In this document: positions 13,401 through 24,753 of the stretch, one piece after another | How the letters are laid out: each line of letters opens with the position of its first letter | Numbering within the stretch: position 1 is the stretch's first letter | From: Phoronis australis | Lineage: Eukaryota > Phoronida > Phoronidae | Direction of reading: 5' to 3' | Length of the DNA stretch: 64,000 nucleotides | Assembly: GCA_002633005.1 (NCBI GenBank) | Contig: NMRA01000054.1 | Coordinates: 500,952 to 564,951, forward strand | Translations under genes and position numbers: made by a program | Notes under the pieces: generated by a model | What the model saw: the letters and a program-made list of their open reading frames with translations, nothing else | Told to the model about the DNA's origin: nothing | The model's database searches: none

Positions 13401-16173
13401 CCTTTAACCACTGATTTATTGAATGTCCATGAAAAGTGCTCTACAGCTGCTCTAAGACATTGTACTGTGAACAGATAAATACTGCGTGTCATTTCCATTC
13501 CAGCTTCGTCTGCAAGAAACAATACGACCAGTGGACACAGGCAGCATTAGAGTGTTTGGAATTTCATCCCAAAGGAGACTCTATTTTGTGCACACTACAG
13601 AACAAATACACGCAGGGTGATGGACCTCAGTTTAAGTCAGAACTTTTCACCTTCATATGCAATCACTATTCCAATCGGTCGGAGCCGCTTCTCTCGGACG
13701 CTTTTGTTGATATCCACTTGGCCGCCCTCAATAGGTTCATGCAGTGTCGAGTGTCAGAAGCTGTCACATTATTACAACTAAGCTTTGTGTTGTTGCCATC
13801 GACAACTAGTTGTGAGTTGGAGAGACTATTGACGTTTATTAAAATGGTGTTGGACGATGATGTGACGATCAATCCATTTGTAAGTAGTCCTACTATGTTT
13901 ACTTTATGGATGGTTTTAGAATCGTTTAATGACCTTTTTAGCTTTGACAGCCAATGAAAAGTCTTTCTCACTGCCCTTGCTGCAAAACCAACTAATTTCT
14001 GTCATATGCGTCACAATTGAATACTCTCAAGAATTACTGTATTATGCAATTGGCGTCGACTAGTGTTGGAGTTGAGCACAGGGAAAGAAAGTTTTCCTCT
14101 CATTGGGTAAAATTCTGACTTTCACAAAGAGTAAGTGAGCGGAAGTCCTGCACTGATGTCACTTGCTCACACACATCTGTCAGTTTTATTTGTTTAATTA
14201 ATACAAAATGTGTATTTGGTATGGTGCTATCAAATGCTTTATGGACTGGGTCATTTTGGTAACCTGCTTTATAAAATATTGTGAAGTCGAGTAAAACATA
14301 AAGATTTCTACTTTCATGTTTCAAGAAAATTGTTGGTGGTGAATTGAAATGTACCAATCTTATCTTCTTTGTTGATTAAGCTGATTTTAGTGGGTTGGTC
14401 TTCCATCATAACATGGATGACTACACTATTTTGCCAAACATCAGGGACCCGTTTTATCAGTGCCTGTACCCCAGTTGTAGCTACGATGGTCGTTGGACAT
14501 AGACTGTGAGCATGACGGTTTCATTTTTAAATGCATGAAAATTTGAACTAATGTAAATACCACCATTGTCAATATTCATGATTATTAAGCATGTTCACAA
14601 ACCTTGTTAATGACCTGTACAGAACTAGATTTAAAATACTTTCATTCAAGCTACAACTAGGTGTGCAGTTGGTGATAGAACACCCCCTGGTGACTGTTCA
14701 TGTAAACTGTAATATACTTTTGTGGTTTGTGTTAAGTTGAATGGTAATGCAATGTTCTGTAACATACATACTTCCAGGTTCTTTTTAGACTACTCAATTT
14801 CCCATTGTGTCATTGTAGTGTCATCATTTACCCTGTGTCGCACAATATTTGTGTCCCTCTATTGCAGCAGTCCAATCAATCTCTGGTGGATCTACATCTT
14901 GTCTCCAGTGTCATCAGGAACAAGTGGCTATCTAACCAACAGGCGGCGCAACTAGTGCGCCTGATGCTGGATCATCTGGTGCAACTGTTTGAAGTTCCAG
15001 ACATCGTGCAAAATCAAATGAAACAGAGAGACTCAGCACGGTACACGCCTGTTAAACCCGGTGAGTTTCACTGTGCAAAGCTGTTTTTGTCCCCTGCTCC
15101 ACAATAGCGTATGTCTGTGCATCACAATGAAGTTGTTGACTCGATATCCCAACATAGGTGGTTTGGGTTTTTCTCGTTTTGTACCCAGGTTTAGTTGGGT
15201 TACTCTAGGTGCCAGCCAATTTTGGCGACCTTAACACTATTTTCAAGGTCACAGCAAGAAAATCAAATTTTGACTTGAAAATGTTAGCGTGATATAGCAA
15301 GAAGGAAGCTCAGTTTTACTCGTAGATTGAGGCATCTCCAGTTGTCAGTTATATTTAGTGACCTTGATGATCTGTATGTCATTTTTAAAGTCCCTACTAA
15401 AAAATCGAGTTAGAACTTAGAGAAAATGTTGTTTCCACTGTATTTCAATAGAGGTTTAAATTTTGATTAATTCTTTCTCAAATTGTGTTAACCGACTTGC
15501 TCAATCTTTTCATCCATGGATATTTGGTGGTGTTTACTTTTTTCCAGTGTTGCACGGTTATGATCGCATAACATTCACCTATGACATAAATAATTCTGTA
15601 AAATGCTGCCATTTTAAACCCGTGTCCTCATCACTAAGGAATTGTAGGTGGCACTGAACATTTGTCCAACAAAACTTCTATTGTCATCTTGCTGTGTGCT
15701 ATTTAAAGAGTTGCTGCTTTACTAGAAACTGTTGTCCATTTGTGAATAGCACCTACTGCCTGAAATACTCTTTCAAGGCTTTTCAGATATTAAGTGTTGA
15801 TGATTCAGTTTTACGTCATAGAGAGTAGAGCTTTTTCATTACAAATTCCTGAAGTTCATCTGGAAGGTCCCACTATGTTGTAGCTTGGTGACAAATTGCT
15901 TTCAAATGGTATTATTAAAGGTTGGGCAACACCATTTTTTGGCAAATTATGCATCGTTTGTGCTTCTTTTCAGTGCACGTCTACTGTAAACAGATCTCTC
16001 GGCAGGAATTTGTGCAAGAGCAGAAAGATTTCACGTCAGCCATGTTGGTAGACATGATGAACTCCATATTAGATGACACCAAGCTCACACTCAAAGACAA
16101 ACAGCAGAAATTGAGGCAGTTCCAGAAGCAATATCCTGAGTTGTATTCAAAACACTTTGCCGATATTGAATGA
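4406..16173 (+). CDS. DEPDC7: DEP domain protein, DEPDC7-like (whole gene, 9 coding exons)
   Basis: The spliced exons 4406-4445, 5851-6053, 8021-8217, 9877-9996, 10777-10898, 12063-12234, 13504-13879, 14868-15060 and 15974-16173 give 540 residues (human DEPDC7 is about 511). All introns are GT..AG and every phase matches. Residues about 17-115 form the DEP domain (FKATQLW, VKKRRH, DDCFTGSDAV, then FEDSHSKFYRF), a fold that binds membranes or receptors. Residues about 235-250 (LLRLVDLPFLDDIL) match the DEPDC7 linker. Residues 290-475 match the degenerate RhoGAP-like region of the family. The C-terminus (YCKQISRQEF, LRQFQKQYPELY) resembles DEPDC1 more than DEPDC7, so this may represent a state before those paralogues diverged. 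Human DEPDC7 has been linked to CARMA-dependent NF-kB signalling; extending that role here is inference. DEPDC4 is an alternative name. Confidence 0.88.
5851..6053 (+). CDS. DEPDC7: DEPDC7-like exon 2 (first part of DEP domain)
   Basis: The acceptor is TCTTCCAG and the donor AAG|GTGAGA. The exon encodes PMFKATQLW...KKRRHLMK...DDCFTGSDAVSVIL, the N-terminal DEP helices and the conserved Cys-Phe-x-Gly motif. It starts in phase 1 and ends in phase 0. Confidence 0.92.
8021..8217 (+). CDS. DEPDC7: DEPDC7-like exon 3 (end of DEP domain)
   Basis: The acceptor is GTCTACAG and the donor CAG|GTACAT. The exon encodes LCQLLMESHVFEPV followed by FEDSHSKFYRF, matching the last DEP helix and strand of DEPDC7. 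It ends in phase 2, and the next exon completes an Arg codon. Confidence 0.9.
9877..9996 (+). CDS. DEPDC7: DEPDC7-like exon 4
   Basis: The acceptor is TCTCCCTAG and the donor CAG|GTCAGA. It encodes 39 full codons (ITGDVEANLLDGS...ILQEIMNITSSY) with no motif I recognise. Inclusion rests on the open frame and on phases that match both neighbours (2 in, 2 out). Confidence 0.72.
10777..10898 (+). CDS. DEPDC7: DEPDC7-like exon 5
   Basis: The acceptor is TTTCAATTCAG and the donor CAAG|GTGAAT. It encodes a basic, Ser-rich stretch (RRSAEILRSMSPARLLKMTR) in the low-complexity linker after the DEP domain. A donor 8 bases earlier (AAG|GTCCAA) is possible but breaks the phase with exon 6. Confidence 0.75.
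10950..12980. repeat. Degenerate tandem array in DEPDC7-like introns 5 and 6
   Basis: The motif CCCCTAGTGGCCATTTTT and its variants recur near 11135, 11322, 11446, 11605, 11787 and 12795, roughly 125-185 bases apart. They are joined by related stretches such as TCATGAAATTTGGCAAA and ATCTCCTAAACCGTTG. The copies are strongly diverged. Exon 6 sits within the array. Confidence 0.5.
12063..12234 (+). CDS. DEPDC7: DEPDC7-like exon 6
   Basis: The acceptor is TTGGTTTCAG and the donor GGAG|GTATGG. It encodes ALVELLRLVDLPFLDDILQL, which aligns with the LLQLVDLPLLDSLL segment of vertebrate DEPDC7. This is a diagnostic stretch for the family. Confidence 0.9.
13504..13879 (+). CDS. DEPDC7: DEPDC7-like exon 7 (degenerate RhoGAP-like region)
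   Basis: This is the largest exon, 125 codons plus one base. The acceptor is CATTCCAG and the donor TTT|GTAAGT. It encodes QWTQAALECLEFHP, SEPLLSDAFVDIH and EAVTLLQLSFVLLP, matching the family's RhoGAP-like fold. No catalytic Arg finger is evident. Confidence 0.92.
14868..15060 (+). CDS. DEPDC7: DEPDC7-like exon 8
   Basis: The acceptor is CTATTGCAG and the donor CCCG|GTGAGT. It encodes a helical segment (LVRLMLDHLVQLFEVP) corresponding to the FLMDHQKDVFKIP region of human DEPDC7. It starts in phase 0 and ends in phase 1. Confidence 0.9.
15974..16173 (+). CDS. DEPDC7: DEPDC7-like exon 9 (stop codon)
   Basis: The acceptor is TTCTTTTCAG. It encodes VYCKQISRQEF and KQQKLRQFQKQYPELYSKHF, ending in a TGA stop at 16171-16173. 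This C-terminal module is shared by DEPDC1, DEPDC1B and DEPDC7. The protein ends here without the extra tail of DEPDC1, which supports the DEPDC7 assignment. Confidence 0.93.
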
Positions 16174-18400
16174 TGCGTCTCACAATGGCAATGCTTGCCC
16201 ATCACGTTTTCCCAATTTCCAGTTTGGAGAAGGCATGATCGTTGTATTGTTGCCCTGTCAGTTGCTTGTTATTAAGGTATTCATGACGTATTAGACTCGC
16301 TACCAACTGGGCCCCCATTAGAATCCACACCAAATAGACACAATTGTGTTGTCTAAGTCAAATTATCGTGGAACTACTCAAATTCAGATTGTTATTCACA
16401 CTAGATTATCTCGTGTCTGAAACCTGTTGCACCCTTTTTAAGTAAAGACACTCTGAGACTATTGGTGAATAGTTTATATGTGTGTTTTAATTTTAGATTA
16501 TTTCTCCTTCAATGCCTTCTTTGATCAAAGATTATCTGGCTCCTTGTGGTCAAAACTGAAACAAAACAAGAATAGATGATCCAGTGTTAAGGGAAAACAT
16601 GATGGTTGATTTCTAAGTTGTGGAATGCGTTTGCCATAAAGTCATTTTTATACCAGTAGCAAAACTGCATAATTTTGGTCTGTATTTTTGTCGAGGCTGA
16701 AGCATGGAAATGTGATATGATGTTAGCTTATAATTTTTTATCTTACTCTAGTGAAATATTGGATTGAAAGTGTATGCAAAGTCAAATTTAAGAAATAATG
16801 CTCTCATTGTTTGCAAGTAGTTCTCTATAGTTTAATGACATGTTGTCCTTGTAGGCAAGGGTTTACATCTTGTGATTTGACCTAGTTTTTTTAATGGTGT
16901 CTCTGGCCCATGCACTGCAAAGCTAATTAGGTCAAACTGATCTTAAAAACTTTAAACTGGATTAAATGGAGTTAGCACTGAATCCCATTGAAGACATCAG
17001 TGAACTCCACCTCAATCTGGTTCATAGTTTTATCTTGTGTAACTAGGAATATTAACTCACTGCATTAAGAAATTTAAAGCATTTCATCCGAAACGTAAAC
17101 CAAGAAAAAAATGGTCTTGAAAGATGACCTTAAATAGAGGTTTAAAAAGGTCGTGGCATTTTATGTGATACCGTGAAGTTTTCAGTAACCAACATTTTGG
17201 TGGTTGCACTTAACAAAAATTTTCCTTAGAATTGTGTCTCAAGGTCCTATAAATCTGATTTTGCCATTATATATCCTAAACTTGCCTCAATATTAGTCTT
17301 GGCTTTGCTATTTACTGCTTGCACATTACTTGCCAAGCATTACATAAGGCAAGAGTGTTGGCTTCACTGAGGGCATTTTTGAAGAGTGAGGAAGCAACCT
17401 ACTTCTCTGTTTAATGAATGTTTTTTATAATTATATGAAAGATTCAATACCACTGTATCAATGAGCATGGAAGCATTTTTTGTTCTTGGCTCATTGCGAT
17501 GTATCTAAAGACTTGCCATTTTGCATCATTTGTTTTACTGATCTCCCTTTTGACTTGTTTGAATCTTGGGATTTGATTTTTAACTTCAATTATTTTCGAA
17601 AATTCTATATGACATTGTAAGAACAGAGGTGAAGAAATTTTCACCACAAAACCGCTACTCATAAGTTGTAGTCTGATGAGACCCTTCGAAGTTGTCTGAA
17701 GTCATTTTTCACTTTCAGTAACTTACAGTAATCAAACAGCAAGATTGCATTTCCCCCTCATGACACTTAAGTCCATTTACAGCAAAATTGATGGGTCCTG
17801 TCTTATCATTTCTGCTTTCTGGTAGATAACCCATAATTCTTGGACCACTTATGATGGTGAAATTTATAAGTGGTCATGATGGGGGAATTGTGATTCTGAT
17901 AACTTGTGACATTTTTTGTAAACATTGACCTTAAGTGTTATTTATTTTAGATGTTATTTAATGACTGTCCTATACTAGTTTATTTAAATTGTGACTAATG
18001 TTTAGCTCGATAGCCTTACCTTGAAAGAACCCTACTGGATAGTTTTGCTTTGATTTGTTTTTAATCAAGTTTAATATGTAATGCACTTGATGCTTTTGAT
18101 AAGACGTCTTCTTGCTCCACTTAAAAGTGGTTATCTGATCTTTGGTCTGGGTTTGTTTTGTAATTGAAGTACTATGCAATTACTGGGCAAAGCGACTTGC
18201 CACATTTTGATGAGTTAATGGCTTTGCCGGGAACTTTTGTGCATATTTTGTTTGAAATATTTAGACAATGGAACTAACACTAACAGATTTTTACACCAAA
18301 ATGCTTGTGAGTCTTATTAAGTATTTATATTGAATTCATTGTGTTGATACACTATGAATGATCTCTATTATAACAATAAAAATTGTCTTTGCAAATTAAT
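16174..18400 (+). other. Probable long 3' UTR of the DEPDC7-like gene
   Basis: This AT-rich stretch lacks obvious transposon ends or credible coding. The first good poly(A) signal is AATAAA at 18375-18380. It contains a weak inverted repeat at about 17753-17888. Calling it UTR is inference; transcript ends are not visible. Confidence 0.4.
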
Positions 18401-18533
18401 TTATTTATTCGAAAGGGGTCCATGTCCACAACTTTAAAACAAATAGGAATTTTAGGTTTTTAAGAATTGTAACTTATACCAGGATCACATGCCCCCATGG
18501 AAAGCAATCAGAACTAATGGGGCTACCCTCATA

Positions 18534-18860
18534 TTGCAATAATAAATAAATAATATTGCAATAATAAATAAATAAACATCCTGGTAAAAACGCTAGCGTT
18601 TTCGCTAGCACTCCTGTAGCCAAACGGCTCACTGCAAAGGACACATGCGCGGTGGGGTAAGAGGCCTTTGTTCTATGGGCACATCAATCAATTTATGACA
18701 AAAATTAAACATGTTTTGACTTGGATTTTTGCTTAAAAGCGGATCGGATGATGAAACAAACCAACTGCTAGCGAAAATTTCCCCTGTGCGTACAGCTCGT
18801 CTGTCTGGCCAAAATGCTAGCATTTTCGCTAGCGTTTCAGCCAGTGAAACTGCCTAGCGT
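18534..18860. repeat. Short tandem repeat and GCTAGC palindromes
   Basis: A 21-22-bp unit (ATTGCAATAATAAATAAATA) is present twice at 18534-18577. From 18589 to 18860 there are several copies of the palindromic motif GCTAGCGTTTTCGCTAGC, at both ends and in the middle. This may be a small inverted-repeat element. Confidence 0.5.
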
Positions 18861-20044
18861 TTTTGCACTCGTGTGAACGTAGTGTTGATCTCAGCGAAGG
18901 GCACTTGTTCTAGAAAAGCTGTTAAATGGATTTGTTACCAAGGGTAAACAAGGTTTGGAATGCATTAGCTTGCCAAGTAAAAAACAATGCATCGTTTTTG
19001 CTCGTCTCGGGTGGATTTTCTTTTTGAAAAAAAAAAATCTCGCTCCACCTACGCGATTTTCAACAAAAAAACCAAGAGACCTTAATGAAAATTGAAATTT
19101 ATGTTGCCATCCTGCCTACTTAGTACTATCGTATCAGTATATGCGCATGGGGTTTTAATTTTGATGTCTCTAAAGTGGGTGTGAGCTGCACCCACATTGG
19201 CCGGTAAATCGCAAATCCGTGCTTTTTCACTTTCTCTTTTGTAATCTCACCTACTCTCTGTTCAGTTAGGTTTTGTCCTTGATTGTGTCCTCTGTGCCTA
19301 TATTTTACATAAGAATTCCGCTACGCGTGTACAAGCACTTTCGAGATTTATCAAAATGACAGATTTGGGGTTCACAAAGTGGCTATAAACCCACCTTCCG
19401 TCTAAAAGAAAATAACTTCTGGTTTCGAGCCTTTTTTACCATTATAAAAATGGTCTCGACTTGTTCCTTACTCAGATAAGAACTAATTTTTGGTCTTGCA
19501 AGTAGGATAACTGACTGGAGATCATGCTTGGTAAATGTGTGTAACCATGTCTCAACCAATAGCGAACCGTCATTTCTCCAAGCTCAGAAATGACCTATTT
19601 TGACTGAAGAAAATTTAATTTAATTTCAAACCAAGTCCTTAATGGTAAGTGGTCTAAATCAAAAATTGTTCTTGTTACGGCTGAAGGCGGGCAGTCACTT
19701 TAACGTGCAACAACGCTGTAATGATTATACACTACGATACAGTAAAAAAACCTGAAAATAATACTTGTAAGGATTTCCTCCCGTGAATTGTCTCACCTGC
19801 GACCGAAAAACTTCCGATGGGAGATTTTAAGTCTATGTTTCATCCAGCTAAACTGACTAAAGCCCTTTACTCTCATAACATCGGCCACAAAATATTTCTT
19901 AATATGATTCCAGTTCAGTTCCGTAACCACTCAATTCACCAGCAATGCTCAATACAGACATGCGCCATTTTTGCAATTTCGGGGTCGAATCTGCAGGCTT
20001 TCTCGAGTTACTTATGGTTTCTATGTTCTTGTTAGTAGGCCTAA

Positions 20045-22233
20045 CAGTGGCGGATCTACGTTTTCAGAAAGGCCGGGGGGTTCAGGATTCCCGCCATGGT
20101 CGAATCCTAGGCGCGTGGCGCCGAGCGGGGGGGGTCGGGAGGGGGGTTTCCCCCTCCCGTGTAAGAATTTTTTTTTGTTTTTGTAGCCAAATAGTGAGCT
20201 TTCCATGCATCCTGGTAAGTTTCTGGCACTTAACATGTCTCTGGAGTTTTTCTTAAGATAATTAAAAACCCTTCTCGATTTCGTCACATGAACTTGGCAC
20301 ATAAGTTTCGTGAAACATATTGTGCACATCTGGGTATGAGTCACGCCACCAGCAAAATTTTTTGTTGGAACATCTGCTTACACACACCTTTTTTAGCATG
20401 CGAAAAGTCGTATACGAAAAAGTGTGGTGTGTATACAGGGGTTTAGACAATTTCCAAATATTCAAGAGCATAATTAAGGAGCACCGACGGGGCGTAAAAA
20501 CTTGAATAACATGATCGCGTAACAGCAGCCTCAAGTTGTTTAAGAACGAAGACCTGTACTGTTAGTCCGGAAATAAACATGTGTTCTGTCTCGTTTCGAG
20601 AAAAACTGGCGAACGATGGTGCTCTCAACTCATAGTCTATTATTAAAAGCGACAATAAATAATTAGGTATCACTTTATTAAGCTGAATCAGGTTCACAAT
20701 AATTGAAAAACGTCAAATCTATCAGGAAACAAATTATCTGAAAACAGTTTCACGAAACCAAAACACCCTGTGCACACTGGTGAAAAGATACACTGGACTA
20801 GTTTGCAGAGGGACCAGATGTACACTGAGAGTACACAAAAAGCTGACCTGGTCCGTCACGAGACCAAGAGTACACCTGTGCTTACTATCCCTATCAAATA
20901 GTCGATCTGTCGCGGGACCAAACAGTACTGGCTGAGATAAATAGTTTTACAAAGCACATTTTGGTAAAAAAATCACAAGACTAGTTCGCCGGGGGACCAG
21001 AAGTACACTGAAACTCAACATCTACACAAATCAAGCTGGCCTGGTCCATCGCGAGACCTAAAGTGTACTATGCAAAAAAATTTGAATTGAAAACTTCTCT
21101 CTAAAATTTTAATCCCCAGTGGTTACTCATACGTTAGTCCTATCCTTCTGTTATCTAGACTGCTGAAGAATTTGTATATCGGATCCAATGATTTGCTCGT
21201 CTTGGAACCATTCTACCCAGATATCTTCGATGTTTGTTCCGAACACTTGCACTTCGTCAACTGCTGTGTCAATGAGCTTGTAAGCCTCTACAATGTCAGC
21301 ATCTCGTTTCGCAGCTCAGATGACACTAAGATCCTTGAGGTTGCCAAGTCCATTCAAAAGACTTGCATGCGCAACTAAATTTGATCCGTTCATCATGGAC
21401 TACTTCAAACCTTGACGAAGCATCCCAGGACCTATTTGCATCTCTTGCAAATTTCGAAATAAACGTCCAATGTCTGAACGCTTGAAACCCGAAGTACTAA
21501 TATCAAATAAATGCCCATGGGCATTAGCGTTTCATCGGGTGAGCCTTTCTGCGGAAATTCCCAGTATAGAAGACGGCAGTGTGCTTATTGCAGGTAGACA
21601 GACGGTAGGTGTTGAGGTCGGAACTAGGGCTCCTTAGGAGGCCTATTGAACATCGCACGAGTCCCGCAAGCAATTCTTCGGAAAGATTCTTTTTTCAAAA
21701 ATATTATATGTACATGTACACAATATTACATGTACATGTACACTTTATGATATTGCGCAAGACAACTTTACTATACATCAGTTACTGAAACGTGTGGAGT
21801 GTAATAGAATGACACGGCATGACAGATGAGGTAAAAACATTGCACGTCAATTCGCCTGAATATCAAGGTTGCGGCACCGCAGTATTTCCCCTAATCAAAT
21901 CAAAATATATCTTAGAGTAAAGAAGCTAGTTACCTAAAGAAATCAGCTATAGAACTGCTCTTTCAGCGGTGAATCCATCTAAAATGCNNNNNNNNNNNNN
22001 NNNNNNNNNNNNNNNNNNNNNNNNNNNNNNNNNNNNNNNNNNNNNNNNNNNNNNNNNNNNNNNNNNNNNNNNNNNNNNNNNNNNNNNNNNNNNNNNNNNN
22101 NNNNNNNNNNNNNNNNNNNNNNNNNNNNNNNNNNNNNNNNNNNNNNNNNNNNNNNNNNNNNNNNNNNNNNNNNNNNNNNNNNNNNNNNNNNNNNNNNNNN
22201 NNNNAACCCCCCCCCCGTAGATCCGCCACTGCC
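20045..22233. mobile_element. hAT-like DNA transposon, 2.2 kb, 5-bp target duplication
   Basis: The left end is CAGTGGCGGATCTACG and the right end is its inverse, CGTAGATCCGCCACTG. Both are flanked by CCTAA, a 5-bp target site duplication. The ends continue into a G-run and C-run. Inside are two related units of about 90 bp (about 20795 and 20980; GGGACCAGAAGTACACTGA), TACATGTACATGTACA palindromes at 21709-21742, and a 217-N gap (21988-22204). No transposase motif is readable. Assignment to hAT rests on the CAGTG ends and duplication length. Confidence 0.7.
21988..22204. other. Assembly gap (217 N)
   Basis: A run of N lies inside the hAT-like element, next to its C-rich right end. Confidence 1.
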
Positions 22234-23072
22234 TAATCATGGGAAATCAATGATATAGAGTTCACCGAACAATTTTATCAAACTACTTAAAATTCCCCGA
22301 AAGTATCATTTTCTTGAGGCCATTACATCACATCGGCAGAAATCTTGTACACATTGATTGGGGGTCGGATGAGATTTTTAGCCGCACATTAGTTCACTGG
22401 AGCATTACCAATACCCTACAAAATAAGCTTCTAATTGTCTAAGAACCCTCTGACTCAGTAGAGTAAGGGGTAAAACGATATGTTGGACGGTCTCATAGCA
22501 ATACAATATAAAACAAAACACACACATAGCGCGCCTTTTGTAAGGATATTTAATTTCAAAAACAGGAAATGGGCTGCAATTCATGTGATGAACTCCTCAC
22601 CGTCAATCAAGTGTTATAACTATTTGTAAAATTCTAAAAGTGATAGACGGGCATGCAGAAATGCAGTATCTTCTGAATTTTCTCTGTAAAATCAGTGCAG
22701 GCTGAACAACTTTTCAAGAAATGTAGGCTATCAGTCAAATGAACATTCACTTTTTAACAACTAGCCGCAGTCTTAGAAAAGTCATTACACACAGCTTTAA
22801 CACTGGCCAAGTTACGTCGGACACTCTTCGAAGTTTCATTTTGAAATTCCCATTATTTTTCCATCATTTACATGTCAAGATTTTTAGAATTTCATTACTA
22901 GGCACGCGCCTAGGCCTGCGATGGAGAAATCATAATTGAAGATTGATTACTAAATCTCCATCGGCTGTCCCAGAACGCTGCTCACTGTGGTAAACTCTGA
23001 TAAACCTTTCCTTGCAAATACATTGCTGGAGTTTCGCTTGAATGCGAGGTTTGTATGAGCAAATAAAAACGA

Positions 23073-23217
23073 TGACGTCACAAATGATAACACTTCAACC
23101 AATGACGTTGTTTTTTTAAATCACGTGAAATCGCTGTTGCCAGGGAAAGCTTGGTCGTGACGAAGTAACTCTCACGGAGTTCGTTATTTTGACGCTTTTC
23201 TTTTACTTTAAAGATCG
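23073..23217 (+). promoter_or_regulatory. ODF3 promoter with RFX X-box, CRE, CCAAT and E-box, plus 5' UTR exon end
   Basis: Within 77 bases lie a perfect palindromic CRE (TGACGTCA, 23073-23080), CCAAT (23099-23103), E-box CACGTG (23122-23127) and GTTGCCAGGGAAAG (23136-23149), close to the RFX X-box consensus GTTGCCATGGAAAC. A strong donor (ATCG|GTAAGT) at 23218 would end a noncoding first exon that splices to the acceptor TTTTTTTCAG just before 24334. RFX factors drive ciliary genes and CREM drives spermatid genes, which fits the sperm-tail gene downstream. Transcription start is not visible. Confidence 0.6.
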
Positions 23218-24353
23218 GTAAGTTTTCTTTGTTGTTGTGATAACTCGTGAATGGGTTGAGAGTTTCATTTCTATTGCACCGTTTGGTCTCAAAATATTGT
23301 TTTTTAGTGCAAATATGTCTCCAAAGTTTCCGCGGGGACTTGGGAGGCACCTAAGTTGGTACTCTCCCGCCATTTGGTTCGGTAACTTTGTTTCACAAGT
23401 CGTCCAGTTCATTTGGTAATAAAAGGAGTTACTCTCACGAAATTCATTATGTGTATTGGGCTTTGCTTCTGATCGCTGTCTATTCTATATTTCACACTCT
23501 ATTTACCGCCGTTCTGATTAGAGTTGTCGGGAAGTCCAGCCCTGGGACACTTTCTAGTCTTAAGATTTTATTCCGCGCGACCAATAAGTTCTCAAATATT
23601 TTACTTGTACTTTGGAAATATAATAAAGTTTATCATAATTGTTCGTGATATATAAACACATGTTTTGCCATTTCTAAATGTATTACGTATACGACATGTG
23701 TACCTATTGAAAAAACGTTTGGTAGAATGTGTATTCGCCTAATCACCGATTCGTTCAATACAGTAACTAAGGTCAATAGGCGCAATAATCTGAACGGCGT
23801 CGCTAAGGACCGCAGCCACAACAAACACTTGACAACCATATGAATCTAAGCACGCTACCATAAAGCTTAGTCTCGGTTGTGCAAGTTAATAAGAAGGTTG
23901 TGATTTTAGCAGGTAACTTTTAATCACAGTATCACTTATTTTTCGTCATAGCTGAAACAGATTAAGATTTATCTTATTCCAGAAACTTTATTGCTATATT
24001 GCAGTTTTGATAAGGTGTAGTCAAGAAACAAGGTAATAACCGTACTTTATAGGTGATTTTTCAGAGCTTGGCTTGATCATCGAGACAATGAATTTTCCGT
24101 GTCTTAGTTACGATTATTTAGTTTATCCTTCGTTTACTTAAAATTGTTAAATTGTATTTTTGTAAAATTGTGAAATTCCATCTGATCAATAATTAAAAAT
24201 TGTGTGCCTTCAATACAGGAGTAGATAATGAAATGGTTTCTCCATGAATCTTTTATTTGGCATGAGTTTTACTTGCAAAGTGTTAAACATCATTGATGAT
24301 TACATTGTGACTAATTAACCATATTTTTTTCAGTTTTTAAACCCTGCATAAAA

Positions 24354-24753
24354 ATGGTATACAAGTACACATATCCTCGCGTCCCCATTGCTCCCATGTA
24401 CGGGAGTCCTGGCCCGTGTTATGGCCTCCCTGGATTGGTTGGTCAGCCAGGTCATGATCCACGGAGTGTTCACGAGAAGAGGCCTGCTTGGCACTTCGGA
24501 ACCAAGCATGGAAAAACCAAGGACGACTGTAGCCCTGGACCCTGTCATTTACCTCAACATAAAATCTATAAAGATGGCGCTGATGGTACACCACATTACT
24601 CCCTCTATGGACGAAACAAGGACTTGGCAGCATTCAACACACCTGGTGCTGGAGCCTACTCTCCAGAAAAATGCGGCGAGCAGGCCCGTTTTAGACACGC
24701 TGCCTACAGTTTCGGATCTCGCACAAGAAGCCGGAGACAAGACAACACACCAG
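24354..24753 (+). CDS. ODF3: ODF3 coding exon 1
   Basis: It contains the start codon, three Pro-Gly repeats and a Cys-rich N-terminal part. The donor is CCAG|GTAACA, ending in phase 1. The residual G joins CT of the next exon to make Ala, giving TPAPNCY. Confidence 0.93.
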
